A stretch of DNA of 64,000 nt, taken from contig NC_083566.1 in assembly GCF_019925205.1 (NCBI RefSeq), positions 18,724,001 through 18,788,000 on the forward strand, written 5' to 3'. The first letter of the stretch is position 1. Every line of letters begins with the position of its first letter. The notes beneath the pieces are model-generated. The model made no database searches and was not told the DNA's origin. It was given only the letters and a program-made list of their open reading frames with translations. This DNA is from Metopolophium dirhodum (lineage: Eukaryota; Arthropoda; Insecta; Hemiptera; Aphididae). The position numbers and the translations under genes are program-made. Shown here one piece after another: positions 11,320 through 22,798 of this stretch.

Positions 11320-13854
11320 TCATTTTTGTACCAAAGGATTTCCAGGATATTTATTTAAAAGCTGAAAAAAAAAATTAAAATAAGCTTTGTGTTTATAGAA
11401 TAATAAATACTATACACTTCACTTACAATTTCAATATGCTTTCTTAATTCAGTTGGAGTTACTTGGTGCAATAAATGTTCTTGTTCAAAAAATGAAAAAT
11501 CATCTTCTAATTTTGAAGATGAATTACTGTTGTTAATAGATTTTTTTCTTTGGTATTTAATATCACTATTTAATTTCTAAAATTTAAAAGAATTAAAATT
11601 ATTTATTGTCCATTAGTATTATAATAATTTGAAAAGCATTATATAACTGAATCATGGTATTTGCTTACTGAATTTGATTGACTATCAATGTTCACATTTT
11701 TTACTACTCCCATTACACTTTTAACCAATTGTCGCTTTTCTTGAACTTCAGCTTCTAAACGTTTTTCTAATGCAGAAATACATTCTAATTTATCTTTTAT
11801 AAGTATTTCAAAATGTTCCAACTCTCCTCTGTGTTTTAAATCAAGTTGTGTTTTTTCTTTTTCATACCTAAATACAAAATTATATTAATTTTTTTTTTTA
11901 AAACCAATTTAGAATTTTTTTAACCTTTCTTTAAAATTAATTATTTGGTTATTCATTTGGAGTTTTATCAATTTATTTTCCTCATTTGTAATTTGTACAA
12001 TTCCATCTAATTTACGCTGATAATCAGATACTTTTTCAGCCAGCATAGCATCTAGCTGTTTTTGATAAAAGCTTTTTAGATCATTTTTCACAGTTTTAAT
12101 TTCTTCCTTTGCTGCATTAAGTTCCTCTGCAGTTTGTGCCTTGATAAAAATATTTAGGTATAATAATTGTAATAATAAAACATTTAAATACATTGTTCAT
12201 TAAATGCTATTAATATAATCTAAATACCTCAGTATTTTTCATTTGATCTACAATGTCTTCAATTCTACGCTTTTGATCTAAAAGTTGATCATATTTTAAT
12301 GTTTTTTCACAGAGTACTTTTTTTTCTTGATTTAATACAATAACTTCTTTCTCTAACTCATTACACTTATTTATTGATCTGTTGCATTTTTCGGCTATCT
12401 AAAACATTAAACATAATAATATTGAGCTTATACTTAAGATAACATTATTTTTAAATTACTACAGTACAGATCGTTTAGTACATTGTCATTTAATACACCA
12501 TATTGCTTAATACACACAACATTTTATGTCCTAGCTGAAATTTTGTGTGATCAAACTATGTGGTCTCTTTGAAGTCGCATTAAGAAATTTCTACTGTATT
12601 TTTAAACTCACGCTTATATTTTGTTCTTGTAATTTAAACAATTCATTTTGTAGTAATTCATTTTCTTCATTTTTTTTTTCATAACTTAATTGTAATTGTT
12701 TTGTTTGTTCTTCTACTCTTTGGCATTTAATTAATAATTCATTTAACTTTTTTTCAGCATTTTCAGTTCGAGCCTTGTAAGAATTACTTCGAGAAATTGC
12801 TTTAGCTGTATCACTTTTATAATGCTCGATTTTTTCTTTCATTGTTTCCAAAATTTCTTTTTTATTTTTGCGCTCAGATTGTAAGTCCCTGTTGATTTTT
12901 TCATTGATTGTACTATATGCTCTTACTTGACTTAAAATCATAGCAGACCGTGCAGCAAGATCATCAAGAAGATTATTTTTTTGGCAATCTACTTCTTTAT
13001 ATTCAACCATTCTTTTTTCATAATTTGTTAACTTTTCTTCTAAATCTATAACTTTTTTTTCTATATTCTATAACATCCAACAAACATCAAAAAAATATAT
13101 TTGACAAATTATTTATTTAAATGTTATTACATAGTTTTATGTATTTTAAAATTAATAAGTTGAGTATCAAAAAATGTTTACTTGTCTACGATAAATTTCT
13201 TTTCCGAGTTTCAACCACAAATTTTCTTTTGAAACAGAGTCCAATTTTTGGTAATCATTTAAAGCTGTATTTACGCGTGGGGTTACATTTTCCAAGTCGT
13301 CACATAAACTTAAAGAAACATATTAGTGATATTACTTACACAAATATAAAAAAAATAACAAATTATATAAGTGCCTACCTCTTTAAATTGTTATCTTCCA
13401 ATCCACCACTAACAGTTTTTTTGGTTGTAACAGGAGATCTAACATCTTTTTCTTGAAAACTGACATTACGCTGAGCATTGCCATTATCTATATTTCTTAA
13501 TAACTTATCGTTGTACTCGTAAGTATTCACCATTTCATGCATCAGGGAATCAATGGAACTATAGTTTATTTTTCTTTCGGCATTTCGTTTTAGAGGTGAG
13601 GAAGCACTAAGAGGACTGGACAGACCATTGCTGATATAACTAGTTTCCATTTGTTCAATTTCATTAATTTGATTTGATAAAGTATCTAAATTTGTCACTA
13701 AATTGTCAATTACGCCTTTGAAACTATTAGAGCTGATCGACAACTCTTCAGTGACCGTGTCTTCAACCGTTTCACTATCTGAAGTGTGGACTTGAAAGAA
13801 ATCTGACGGCAGTGACACTAAGAAGTCAGTATTTTCACTACAGGAGTCACTCAT
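11320..13854 (-). CDS. Coiled-coil protein, tentatively centrobin-like
   Basis: Eight exons on the minus strand join in phase to 611 residues: 13379-13854, 13182-13308, 12612-13067, 12228-12398, 11925-12139, 11669-11867, 11427-11576, 11320-11361. The N-terminal 150 residues are acidic and Ser/Thr-rich (MSDSCSEN...). From about residue 175 to 545 the protein is almost entirely heptad-type coiled coil rich in Glu, Lys and Leu. A short tail contains TPTELRKHIEI and KYPGNPLVQK. Layout, and the stretch with EIYRRQ.IEKKV.DLEEKL, resemble vertebrate centrobin, a daughter-centriole protein, but coiled coils match many proteins. The gene model is solid; the name is a weak inference. The ATG at 13854 faces the 4EHP start 342 bp away. 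Confidence 0.82.
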
Positions 13855-14196
13855 AATTGATAATTTCGTAGCGATAAGTCTATTGTCATAATTATTTAAA
13901 AATAGAACTTACAAAGTACAACATTTTTGAAATCATTACATACATAATAATAATATAATCTCAAATCTCATAAAATTACTGCACAGAATTATTCTGTGAT
14001 TACTGTTACTGCTTATCACTGATATTTATTTTTTTTTTGTTTACATCGCCACAACACGATAAACTAAAAATCGAGCATTTCCCGTGATAACGTGTTCAAA
14101 ACCATTGTGAACTTTATGAATATTTGAGTTCCATATTTTGTAAATATTTGAAATAGTTGAATAAACCTTATTATTATTGTATTTAATTAAAATACT
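13855..14196. promoter_or_regulatory. Short divergent promoter region
   Basis: Only 342 bp separate the start codons of the minus-strand coiled-coil gene and plus-strand 4EHP, so both promoters and 5' UTRs must lie here unless there are unseen upstream exons. No specific factor site is claimed. Confidence 0.6.
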
Positions 14197-16923
14197 ATGG
14201 CTAGTAAATTTGAAGGGTTAGTATTATGGTTAATATAATTGTTTTTAGGTATTGAAAATTTAATATATTTAATTTTAGATCGAAAACTGTGAGTGAAGAC
14301 GAGAACACTACATCCAAAGATATGACGCTTGCCGACAAATTAATTAATGTCAGTATACATTGTTTATATAATTTTATTGTAGATTTGTAATTTATGTGAA
14401 ACATTATGTTAAAACAATTTCAATTATTATTACTGAAGTGAAATGATATCAATACACGTTTACATACATATTATTGTGCCAAACATGTGTATTGGATATG
14501 GTCAAAATATTATAAATATGGCTGAGTTAGTGAATTATTGATGTACATAAATGTATTTATTTATTTTTGTACTATAATGTAGGTCTGTAGTCTGTAGTCT
14601 GTACAAAAGTTATTTCTCTTTCAACATAAGTATGTGATTAACTTTACCGATCAAAGAAAATAAAAAGCTAGATTTTCAATATTTACATAGGTCACTAGTT
14701 ATTTATGATATTGACTTTCTTCACTTGAAGTTAAAGTTGAATATATTAAGCGTACGATAATAACACAAACAACTAATTGAATTATTAAAATAAATTAAAA
14801 AAATTATGAAAAGTTTCACAGTTAAATATTAATTTATTCTGTGTTCATCCGGCTTAAGGATTTTATATCAAGATTCTTTATATTATAAATAGTGTCAAAC
14901 AATAAAGATATAATTGAAGATGTAGTTAAAACCTACAAGGTAATTTGGTTAAAAAATACACTTTATTATTATTGGTCGACCAATAAATTATTTTTTAATT
15001 TAAGTTTAATATAGGTAATATTATTTATAAATAAAAGTATTTTTATCTTGATTTTCCAAACATTTTACTCGATGATTATGATACTGAAATATAATGTCTA
15101 ATAAAAATTAATCCCTGTATTCTAGACTTGTAATTTGTTCTAATTCCATACATTATCATAATTATTGTACATTTAAATTCAATTTTTTTTTAGTCATTGA
15201 TGTAGAAAATTCATTAATAGTAAAGTTAATAATTAGGTAAACATTTTGAATTATATTTTGGTAATTTATTTGAACAAGTAGGTATTCCAGTTATTTGATA
15301 TAATTGCAGATACTAAAATTGAAACAAATATAAATGTGATTATAAATTTAACCTTACAGAATTATTGGTATGGTTATTTACCTATATCACACATTTTTCT
15401 ATATAAATCAGGGCTTACATTTGAAAAAAAAATTTTGTTTTTTGTTATTTACAATTAAAACGTTACACAATGTTTGTGTTTATCGTTATTTATAAATAAA
15501 ACGTTAACTTCAACTTTTGCATTAATCGCTATTTAAAATAATGTTAATACCTATTAAATTAAAATAAAAAATAACTAATGCGGGTAGGTAATGGCCCAGA
15601 TACGGAATATAATTTAATCAATTCTTAGAGTTTTTGCATGAAATGAATTTTTCTACAAAACCAATAGACCTTTTAAATAAATAAATTTTAAAATATTTCG
15701 TTTTGCGTTATTTTTTGGTCAATGATATTCTATAAATTACGTTTTGTGGTATTTAATTATTTTTGATTATCGCTTTCTGTTATAATAACGTTTACAAATT
15801 TCAATTGTTTTTTTTGTCAAATATAACGTTATAATCATAACATTATTATAACATTTGCATGCCCTGATATAAATTAATAAATTATAAACTATTTAAAAAA
15901 AAAAATTATTCACTTCATATTATTTGTATTTTATAACTTATGAATACAGTGATTCAAATAAAATCTCTAAAATATTATTTTCACTAGTAAGTATAACTCA
16001 AGAATAGAGTGAGTTCACAGCTTTTGTTCAGTTGAAAAAAATTAAAATATATATTTTTAAATCATTTCAACTTATTTTGTCGAAGATACTCAAAATACAT
16101 GATATTATTACTTTAATTTAAAATACTACAATGGCAAGTGAAAAATAATAAAAAAAATATAACAATAACAATTTAAATTAATCTTATTTTAATATTTTTA
16201 AATTCTATTTAGATACCACTGTCAATACCTTCTGGAGATCATAAACTTCAACATCAGTATTGGTTTTGGTTTAGTCGAAGATTTCCTGGTAAACCAGGAA
16301 ACACCCCAAGTTATGATCAAAATCTAAAATATCTAGCAAGGTTTGGTTCAGTTGAACAATTTTGGACAATTTATAGCCATATGGTAAGGCCGTGTGCCTT
16401 GCAATCACACAGTGAATTCCATTTATTTAAAGTCGGAATCAAACCAATGTGGGAGGTAAATTTATTGGTTATATTCAAGTATCAAACAAACTAATGTAAA
16501 ACACTAAGCAACTTTTTACTTGATTTTATATTTTTAGGACGAATCAAATGCCAGGGGAGGAAAATGGGTTTTACGGATACGTAAAGGCCTAGCATCCAGG
16601 TGCTGGGAGAATCTTATTTTAGCAATGTTAGGCGAACAGTTTATGGTGGGTGATGAGATATGCGGAGCTGTTGTTTCTTTGAGATTTCAAGTAAGCTGAC
16701 ACACATTTTTCATATTAATATTGTTAGTATGTTTAATAATAAAACGTATTTATTTCAGGAAGATATAATATCAATATGGAACAAGACTTCATATGACCAA
16801 GGGGCTACTAACAGAATAAGAGATACCCTACGCAGAGTATTAAATTTGCCACCAAATACAATTCTAGAATATAAAACACATAATGAAAGTATCAAATCGG
16901 TATCAAGTGTTTATAAGATGTAA
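14197..16923 (+). CDS. 4EHP: Cap-binding translational repressor 4EHP / eIF4E type 2
   Basis: Five exons, 14197-14216, 14279-14348, 16213-16455, 16538-16690 and 16759-16923, give 216 residues. 4EHP binds the mRNA 5' cap without eIF4G and blocks translation, with partners such as GIGYF. Hallmarks are YWFWFSRR near residue 40, SVEQFW..YSHMVRP, GIKPMWED (with the second cap-stacking Trp), GGKW..R.RKGLASRCWENL, AMLGEQF..G.EICGAV and RIRDTLRRVLNLPP. The first cap-stacking residue is Phe in this reading, where human 4EHP has Tyr. The tiny first exon encodes only MASKFE plus two bases. The second intron is 1.86 kb and carries a hAT-type MITE. A polyadenylation signal lies near 17006. Confidence 0.95.
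15419..15866. mobile_element. hAT-type MITE in the 4EHP intron
   Basis: The 448-bp element begins CAGGGCTTACATTTG and ends with the inverted form CAAATG-like...GCATGCCCTG. It is flanked by a perfect 8-bp target duplication, atataaat (15411-15418 and 15867-15874). CAGGG ends plus an 8-bp duplication are classic for hAT transposons. There is no coding capacity; the interior is AT-rich with repeated aacgtta words. Confidence 0.85.
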
Positions 16924-17429
16924 ATTATACTGATTACAACCAACATGAATTAAATATAAAAAATTCTTTATTGAAAAATTAAATATTAATTAAAAAAAAA
17001 AAAAAATAAAATACAATTTATTATTTACAATTTTTTTTTTTTTTTACAACCCAATTATCCATTGGTGGATAAGACATTTAAAAATATCCATAAAAAATAT
17101 AATGGCAGTGAGTATACAAAAAAAATGTATTAAAAATCTCATTACATTTATTTATCTATTAGTGCAAATTGTATGGCATTGAAATTCTTGAAGGTTGATG
17201 ATGTTTGAAACATAGAGATCTTAAAACTATAATCAATAATAAATTATATCAAATCGTTCAAATGTATAGTAAAAACATAGTATAATAATCTATTTAATAG
17301 ATTAATGCTTTCAGAATAAATTAATATCTAATAACTAATAATGAAAACAAACATATTGAGACATTGAGTACAAAACAGTTTCAAACTATTGTTTACAAGC
17401 AGATTTGTATGTAAAAATATCCCTGTGCA
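16924..17429. other. Convergent 3' ends of 4EHP and MOSPD1
   Basis: This AT-rich stretch has A/T homopolymers (16988-17045) and holds both 3' UTRs. No further gene is seen. Confidence 0.5.
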
Positions 17430-20410
17430 TTATTGATGTTGTAATATTGTTATTGTAGTCATACCTGAAATAATAAATATTAGATGAGATATAAGATTAC
17501 ATTAATGCACTAATACATTCTTACCCAAAACAAAAGCTAATGCTAATTTTAAATTGAAAGAAATACGAAATTTCAGAATGTCTGAATCTTCAGATGATGG
17601 TAAAAGTAATCCGCAAATACATATACCAGCCATAAATAGAGTTGTGAAATTTGGTCCTGGAGTATCTAAAATATTTTTAAAAAGATAAATACTTTTTATT
17701 ATTTATGTTGAATATTTAATAGGGGTACCTAAAAATGTATAGTTAGATCTGTGAAGTTAAGAATTTTAATTTAAGAGGAGGATCCGCGGCGGACTGGGCC
17801 TGTAAAAGCCTATTATCCTCCTATAATAGTAGGCCCCATATTCAGAAAAATTCAGAGGAGAAATTGGTATTTTACTATAAAAATAACATAATTTCATCTG
17901 TAATTACACCAATAATATATAATCAAGGAGTATCAATTTATAGTATTTTATAAAATTAGAAATTATTATACAATTTAGAAATTACAGTTGAAGATAATAA
18001 AGATTTAAGATGTGCTACCCCTTAAATATGGCCCCTTGGCGCTTATTAATGAAGGGCCCTGTGCCCCCGTAGTACAAGGGCCTACTATCCTACAAGACAG
18101 TAGGCCAGTCCGTCCCTGAGGAGAATACACCTACTTGCATTGTCTCAGTCTCAAAAACACATACTGTATGTTCTGAATAATCTAATTTAACGTTTAATAT
18201 TAGAGTGAATTGACCTATTAACAATTCAGAAGAATATTATCTAGTGAACCGCGTAGATTTTATATTTTAATTTTAAAACGAGTTATGATAATTTTAAAAT
18301 TTACTTACAATTTAATAACTAGCTTTAAAACTAAAATATAAAAATAAAATCTATGCGATTCACTTGATAATATTTTTCTTAATTGTTAATAGGTCAGTTC
18401 ACTCTAATATTAAACATATCAAAGTTAAATGGATTATTCAGAAAGTATAATTTGCTTTTTAAAGCGTTTGTAATACGAAGACATCACATGTGCGGGCGTA
18501 GCGTTCTCTTAATATTCAAAGCCTCAAAGGTATTATTGATATTCTATGTTTACCATACAAACTAAAAAAACTAATATACCTACATGGATTTACAAATAAA
18601 AATAGAGGGCATGTACTGAACCCCAAAATAACTGGATAATAATAGCATATGGTGGCAAGACCAAAATTCCTGGGTAGTAAAATACGCGTATAATACATTA
18701 ATACCACACGTATAAAATTAATAAAACCCATAACACTTTTTAACAACTATGACATAAAGAATATTGATATACATTTTTTTCTTTGATTTATAACTATTAA
18801 TTAGTGATAATACTGTACATTTTAAATTTGAACAAGTATAAACTTATAAATTATTAACAAATTAACAATTCACATCTACTAGGTGAATTTTCTTGAATAT
18901 AGTCAAAACAAATTTGTTTTTTTGTTATTATAAATATTAATGTAGTTATTAATAAAGATGAACTCAGTAATTAATATAAGAAATTAACAACTCACATCAA
19001 CTTGGTGAATTATATACAATAATTGCAGTTCAGTGCAGCAATAAAAAAAATCTTTTACGCAATATAAAAGGTCTAACAGAAAGACTTGAAAAAAAAAAAA
19101 AAAATTATGCTACTTGAACGTATGACAAAAATTGTTAAAATTATATGATTAGTAAATAATTTAAGAATTATACTCATGAAAAATATTTTGAAAAAGTTAT
19201 TACTTTCCAAATTAATTCAATCAATAATAAATTATTATTTAAAAAAATTCTATAAAATAAACTATTTGACTTAGATAAATGTTTTTACTATCAAAATTGT
19301 TCTTATAATCAGACTCACAAATTGGCTATTTTGAATATATCCAAAAAAATTTAAATCAAATTTTAAATTTTATACTTTCAGTGTTAAAAAATAAAAATAA
19401 TTTTTTGTGTTACTATAAATTATATATATAAAAAATTTTTTTTAATTTTTATTAGAACAAAAGTTATGCCAAAAGTCAGTTCTATCTGTTACACCCTGTA
19501 TAACTAAGTAGTTTTATACTGAACATTTTATATGTTTTACTCAAACGAATAATAAGTGTTTTATACGTTCCAACCCTACCAAAAATAATTGATTTCTACT
19601 AAATTTTAAAGTTGAAATACTTTTAAATAAAAAAAATTAAAATTCAATAAGCTTTAAAAAGCTATATTTTAACAATTAAATGCTGAAGCAGGAGTTAAGA
19701 AGTTTCTACCTAGTCCTGCTATTAAATTTGAATGTAATAAATAATAATAAAACATAAAGTTGAAAATAATGTAGGTTAAAAAATTTAATTATTTTTAAAT
19801 GAAATTTAAGGCCTGAATTATAAAATATAAAGTATTTTATTAAAACTAAAGTCTAAAAGGGATCATTACAATTTTCAATTTGAATTTAAAATAGCTCACT
19901 TGTATTACAGTTTTGTCTTATTTCAGATTCATTATCATAGTTATCAACGGATATATCACTTCTGAGTAATTGTTTAAAATTTTCAGCTGGTGGCTCAAAA
20001 TTTTCGGAAGACCTTACTAATATTGTTTCAACATCTTTGTATCCAATGACTTTTTTGGTTGTATAATATTGCATTTGTATTCGGAATTTATCCCTGATGT
20101 CGCAGAATGCTGGCGCAGGAGCATTGTGCCTGACAACTATATCCACTCGAGAACTGGCACTTATTGAACCTTCTGGTTCAACTACAGTATATTTTTTTGT
20201 GCACGTACAAAAAACTAGGTATGAACAAATTATATCATTAAAACACTTACAGAAATAAAAAAAAAAAGCATTGAATTTACCTTTGAATCTGACTGGAAAG
20301 TCGTATGGATTAAATAGCGTAATTATTTGCCTGTGAGATTGCTTGTCCTCCAAACTAAAAGTTAACGATTGGGGACTGACAAATACAGGGACTTTACATT
20401 CGGTCATCAT
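17430..20410 (-). CDS. MOSPD1: Motile sperm domain-containing protein 1 (MSP domain, two C-terminal TM segments)
   Basis: Four minus-strand exons, 20281-20410, 19900-20214, 17525-17665 and 17430-17464, join in phase to 206 residues; human MOSPD1 has about 213. Residues 5-115 are a major-sperm-protein fold: PVFVSPQSLTFS, the ITLFNPYDFPVRFK turn, KYTVVEPEG, VDIVVRHN and DKFRIQMQ. The C-terminus has two hydrophobic segments, FTTLFMAGICICGLLLP and the ALAFVLGMTTITIL end, matching the tail of vertebrate MOSPD1/3. The family sits in the ER membrane; MOSPD1 and MOSPD3 bind FFAT-type motifs and act at membrane contacts. The donor at 19899 comes just before an in-frame stop, so an unspliced message would encode a form without the membrane segments. 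Intron 3 (2.2 kb) is loaded with small transposons. Confidence 0.9.
17784..18118. mobile_element. hAT-like MITE in MOSPD1 intron
   Basis: The 335-bp element has inverted ends sharing the words cggactgg and gcct-: left ccgcggcggactgggcctg, right read inward cagggacggactggccta. It is flanked by an imperfect 8-bp direct repeat, aggaggat (17776-17783) and aggagaat (18119-18126). The ends are GC-rich in an AT-rich intron. No coding capacity. Confidence 0.75.
18171..18443. mobile_element. Foldback (near-palindromic) element
   Basis: The left half, ttctgaataatc...attagagtgaattgacc...gaaccgcgtagatttta, is repeated in inverted order in the right half (taaaatctatgcgattcac...ggtcagttcactctaat...gattattcagaa). 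The 273 bp therefore form a hairpin with a short central loop near 18300. It lies next to the hAT-like MITE in the same intron. Confidence 0.8.
18444..19899. other. Remainder of MOSPD1 intron 3
   Basis: AT-rich with no coding exon seen. A word of about 24 bases (caa-tcacatc-act-ggtgaatt) occurs twice, near 18867 and 18990, about 125 bp apart. The two 60-76-codon frames at 18383-18746 are on opposite strands of the same stretch and look like chance. Confidence 0.4.
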
Positions 20411-20842
20411 GACTATTTATATTTTATAACAATAGGCATCTCATTTTTCTCATTGTATCGTGAATGGTGTAAAATGTATAACCACTATTACGTTCTGGAT
20501 TTAATAAACTATTGTTTGTGATGCAACTCAATGAAAATTATTACATACGCAACTTTTGTTATTACCTAGTACCTAAAAAGCACAAATCATAATCAACAAA
20601 CATTTGTTGTTTTTTTATCTCTTATCTCTTATCATTTTATTAAATTATTATTAGACAAATAATATAATTAAATTATAATATAATAATATATGACTTAATA
20701 AATAATATTTATTTATAATTGTATTATTTATTTAGTCATGGACTCATTATATATATTATATACCTACTTCATAGATAATATAGAACGGATAGATCATTAA
20801 TGTTATTTATTATCATTTATCAATTATCATATCAATATTTGA
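20411..20842. other. MOSPD1 upstream region
   Basis: Probable promoter and 5' UTR of MOSPD1 on the minus strand. AT-rich, with no further gene or recognisable element. Confidence 0.4.
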
Positions 20843-21742
20843 CAGTCTTGTTAAGTATTTGAATACTTGTATTTAAATACTTTTTTTGTATTTCAAATAA
20901 TTTTCAAATACTTTTTGACGAATGTATTTTAAATACTAAACAATTACTTTTTATTTGTATTTTTATTCTAGAATACTAAATACTTTCTTTAATTCTCGTG
21001 GTCTAATTCAAAATCCAATTACTATAATATTTTGGAATGTAGGTACTATTTTCAATTTTGTTTCTACAATATTAATTATTTTAAAATTTTTCTAACTTCT
21101 GATAATTTATAAATAAGGTTTCGCCAAAATACAAGCAGATAACAGAATGACTAAATACTGAAACCCCCGTCAGCTCCTCACTCCCATATTATACCATGGC
21201 ATACAAGAGTACCTATACAAGACTGAAGACCCTGACCACCACTGGTTAGATTGGCATTTATTTTGATCCTTTAAATATCTTTTTCTTATTTAATGGGTGG
21301 TAGGTACTGTGGTAGTAATCTATAATTTAAATACAAGTTTTGGTATTAATGTTATTGAACTTTTTTTTATCATATTTATTTTAATTTGTACAATCTGTAT
21401 AAAATATTTTTACAATAAGCACAATAGATGGAGGGATACATAAGAGGGTTTGGTTGGCTTGATTAAAGAAACTATTGAATAATAGTACTTCATGGCGTGA
21501 TTAGTATTGGTTAGTCGGCTTGTTATTGAATTTATTTAATTATTGATTATTAATTATTCATTTATTGAACTTAAAAAAAGTAATTGTGTAAGTATTTTGA
21601 ATACTTTTAAAAGGTATTTGTATTTATATTTAAATACTTTTAAAAGATAGTATTTGAATACCTACGTATTTTAAATACAAATTACACCAAGTATTTAAAT
21701 ACGTATTATGAATACATTTGAAAAGTATTCTTAACAAGACTG
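20843..21742. mobile_element. Non-autonomous element with CAGTCTTGTTAAG ends
   Basis: cagtcttgttaag at the left is mirrored by cttaacaagactg at the right. Just inside both ends are dense copies of aagtatttgaatac-type words. The element is 900 bp and non-coding. Flanks do not show a clean 8-bp duplication. Similar tatttgaatac clusters recur at 42.9-43.0 kb. Confidence 0.65.
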
Positions 21743-21754
21743 GATTATTTGAGA

Positions 21755-22090
21755 AAAACAAAAAAAAAATTAAGAAAAACCATAGACAAAGAAAATAACG
21801 AAAAATCGGTTTTCGACAAAATTGATTTTGGTTGTTGGTTTTCTATACACGATAAAATGTTCAAAATATTTGGATTTTTTTTTTTTTTTATTATTGTTAC
21901 AGCATCAACATCATGGTTATTAGCTTACAATATGATTATTTGACAAAAAATGATAGGTTAAATTAAGTTGTACATTTCAATTTTTTTTAAAGAAGTGATA
22001 ATTTATATTTGGATATGTTTTAAACTGTTTACGGACATTTTCAGTTTCCAATTTTTTTTAAATGGAAAAAATATATTTTTCGATACCTTG
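21755..22090 (-). repeat. Family R fragment
   Basis: It contains family words in the order seen in the reverse-oriented full copy (gaaaaatcggttttcgac, ttctatacac, aaaatatttgga, acattttcagtttccaa). It directly follows the CAGTCTTGTTAAG element. Confidence 0.6.
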
Positions 22091-22324
22091 TTTACCGATT
22101 TTTAAATTGAGATTCACAAATAGCCATGTACAAAGGTGAACATTGTTGAGAGGGGGTGCTTGAGGGGCGTAGCCTTGTAAAACATATAAACAGAGAAATT
22201 AGTCCCCCTCCACAAGTATATTAACTATTAAGTGGTCACGGCCGTCACTACTTTAAATAATAAATATAAAATCATAAAGTAACTTTCAAATAAAATTGGA
22301 GCGCAAATAAAAATAAGTACAGCT

Positions 22325-22570
22325 AAAAAAAACTGAGGAAGTCACTCTGCTGTAGTGCTGTACATATTATAGGTGTCTACTGTCTATATAGAGGAGTCAC
22401 TGTGTAACGGATGGGTTAAATTTGAATTCAATGTTATAAAATCAGTGTGGGTATACACGAAAAACGATACTGATCGAAGACTGATCTGGTCTGTCAGTCT
22501 ATAATATTACTAATTATATTTTATGATATTATTATGATTAAAGTAGTTTATTTTAGGTTACAAGCATTAT
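22325..22570 (+). repeat. Family R head fragment (diverged)
   Basis: Words gaggaagtcactctgctgta, ggagtcactgtgtaacgga, aaatttgaattcaatg, gaaaaacgatactga and the following attataatgattaaagtag correspond to the first 200 bp of the full copy that starts at 22799, with many changes. Confidence 0.6.
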
Positions 22571-22798
22571 TATTGTACAACAATAGCTTAAATTTTTTTT
22601 TATCGAAAAAATTGCATTTTGAAAATGTTATTGTGTATTTGACATTTGTGTAATTATGATGAGTATAAAATACAAGGCCAGAATTAGACATTCGGATGTC
22701 TGGGGCCAATATTTTTTTGAGGCCCCTAGCAGTAAAAAAAATAAAACACGCAATATCCCATATAATATAGTTAAGGGAAAAAATTTAAAATTAAAAAG

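Noticed and set aside
20835..21750. 8-bp target duplication for the CAGTCTTGTTAAG element
   Set aside because: The flanks (atatttga and gattattt) do not match well enough to claim one.
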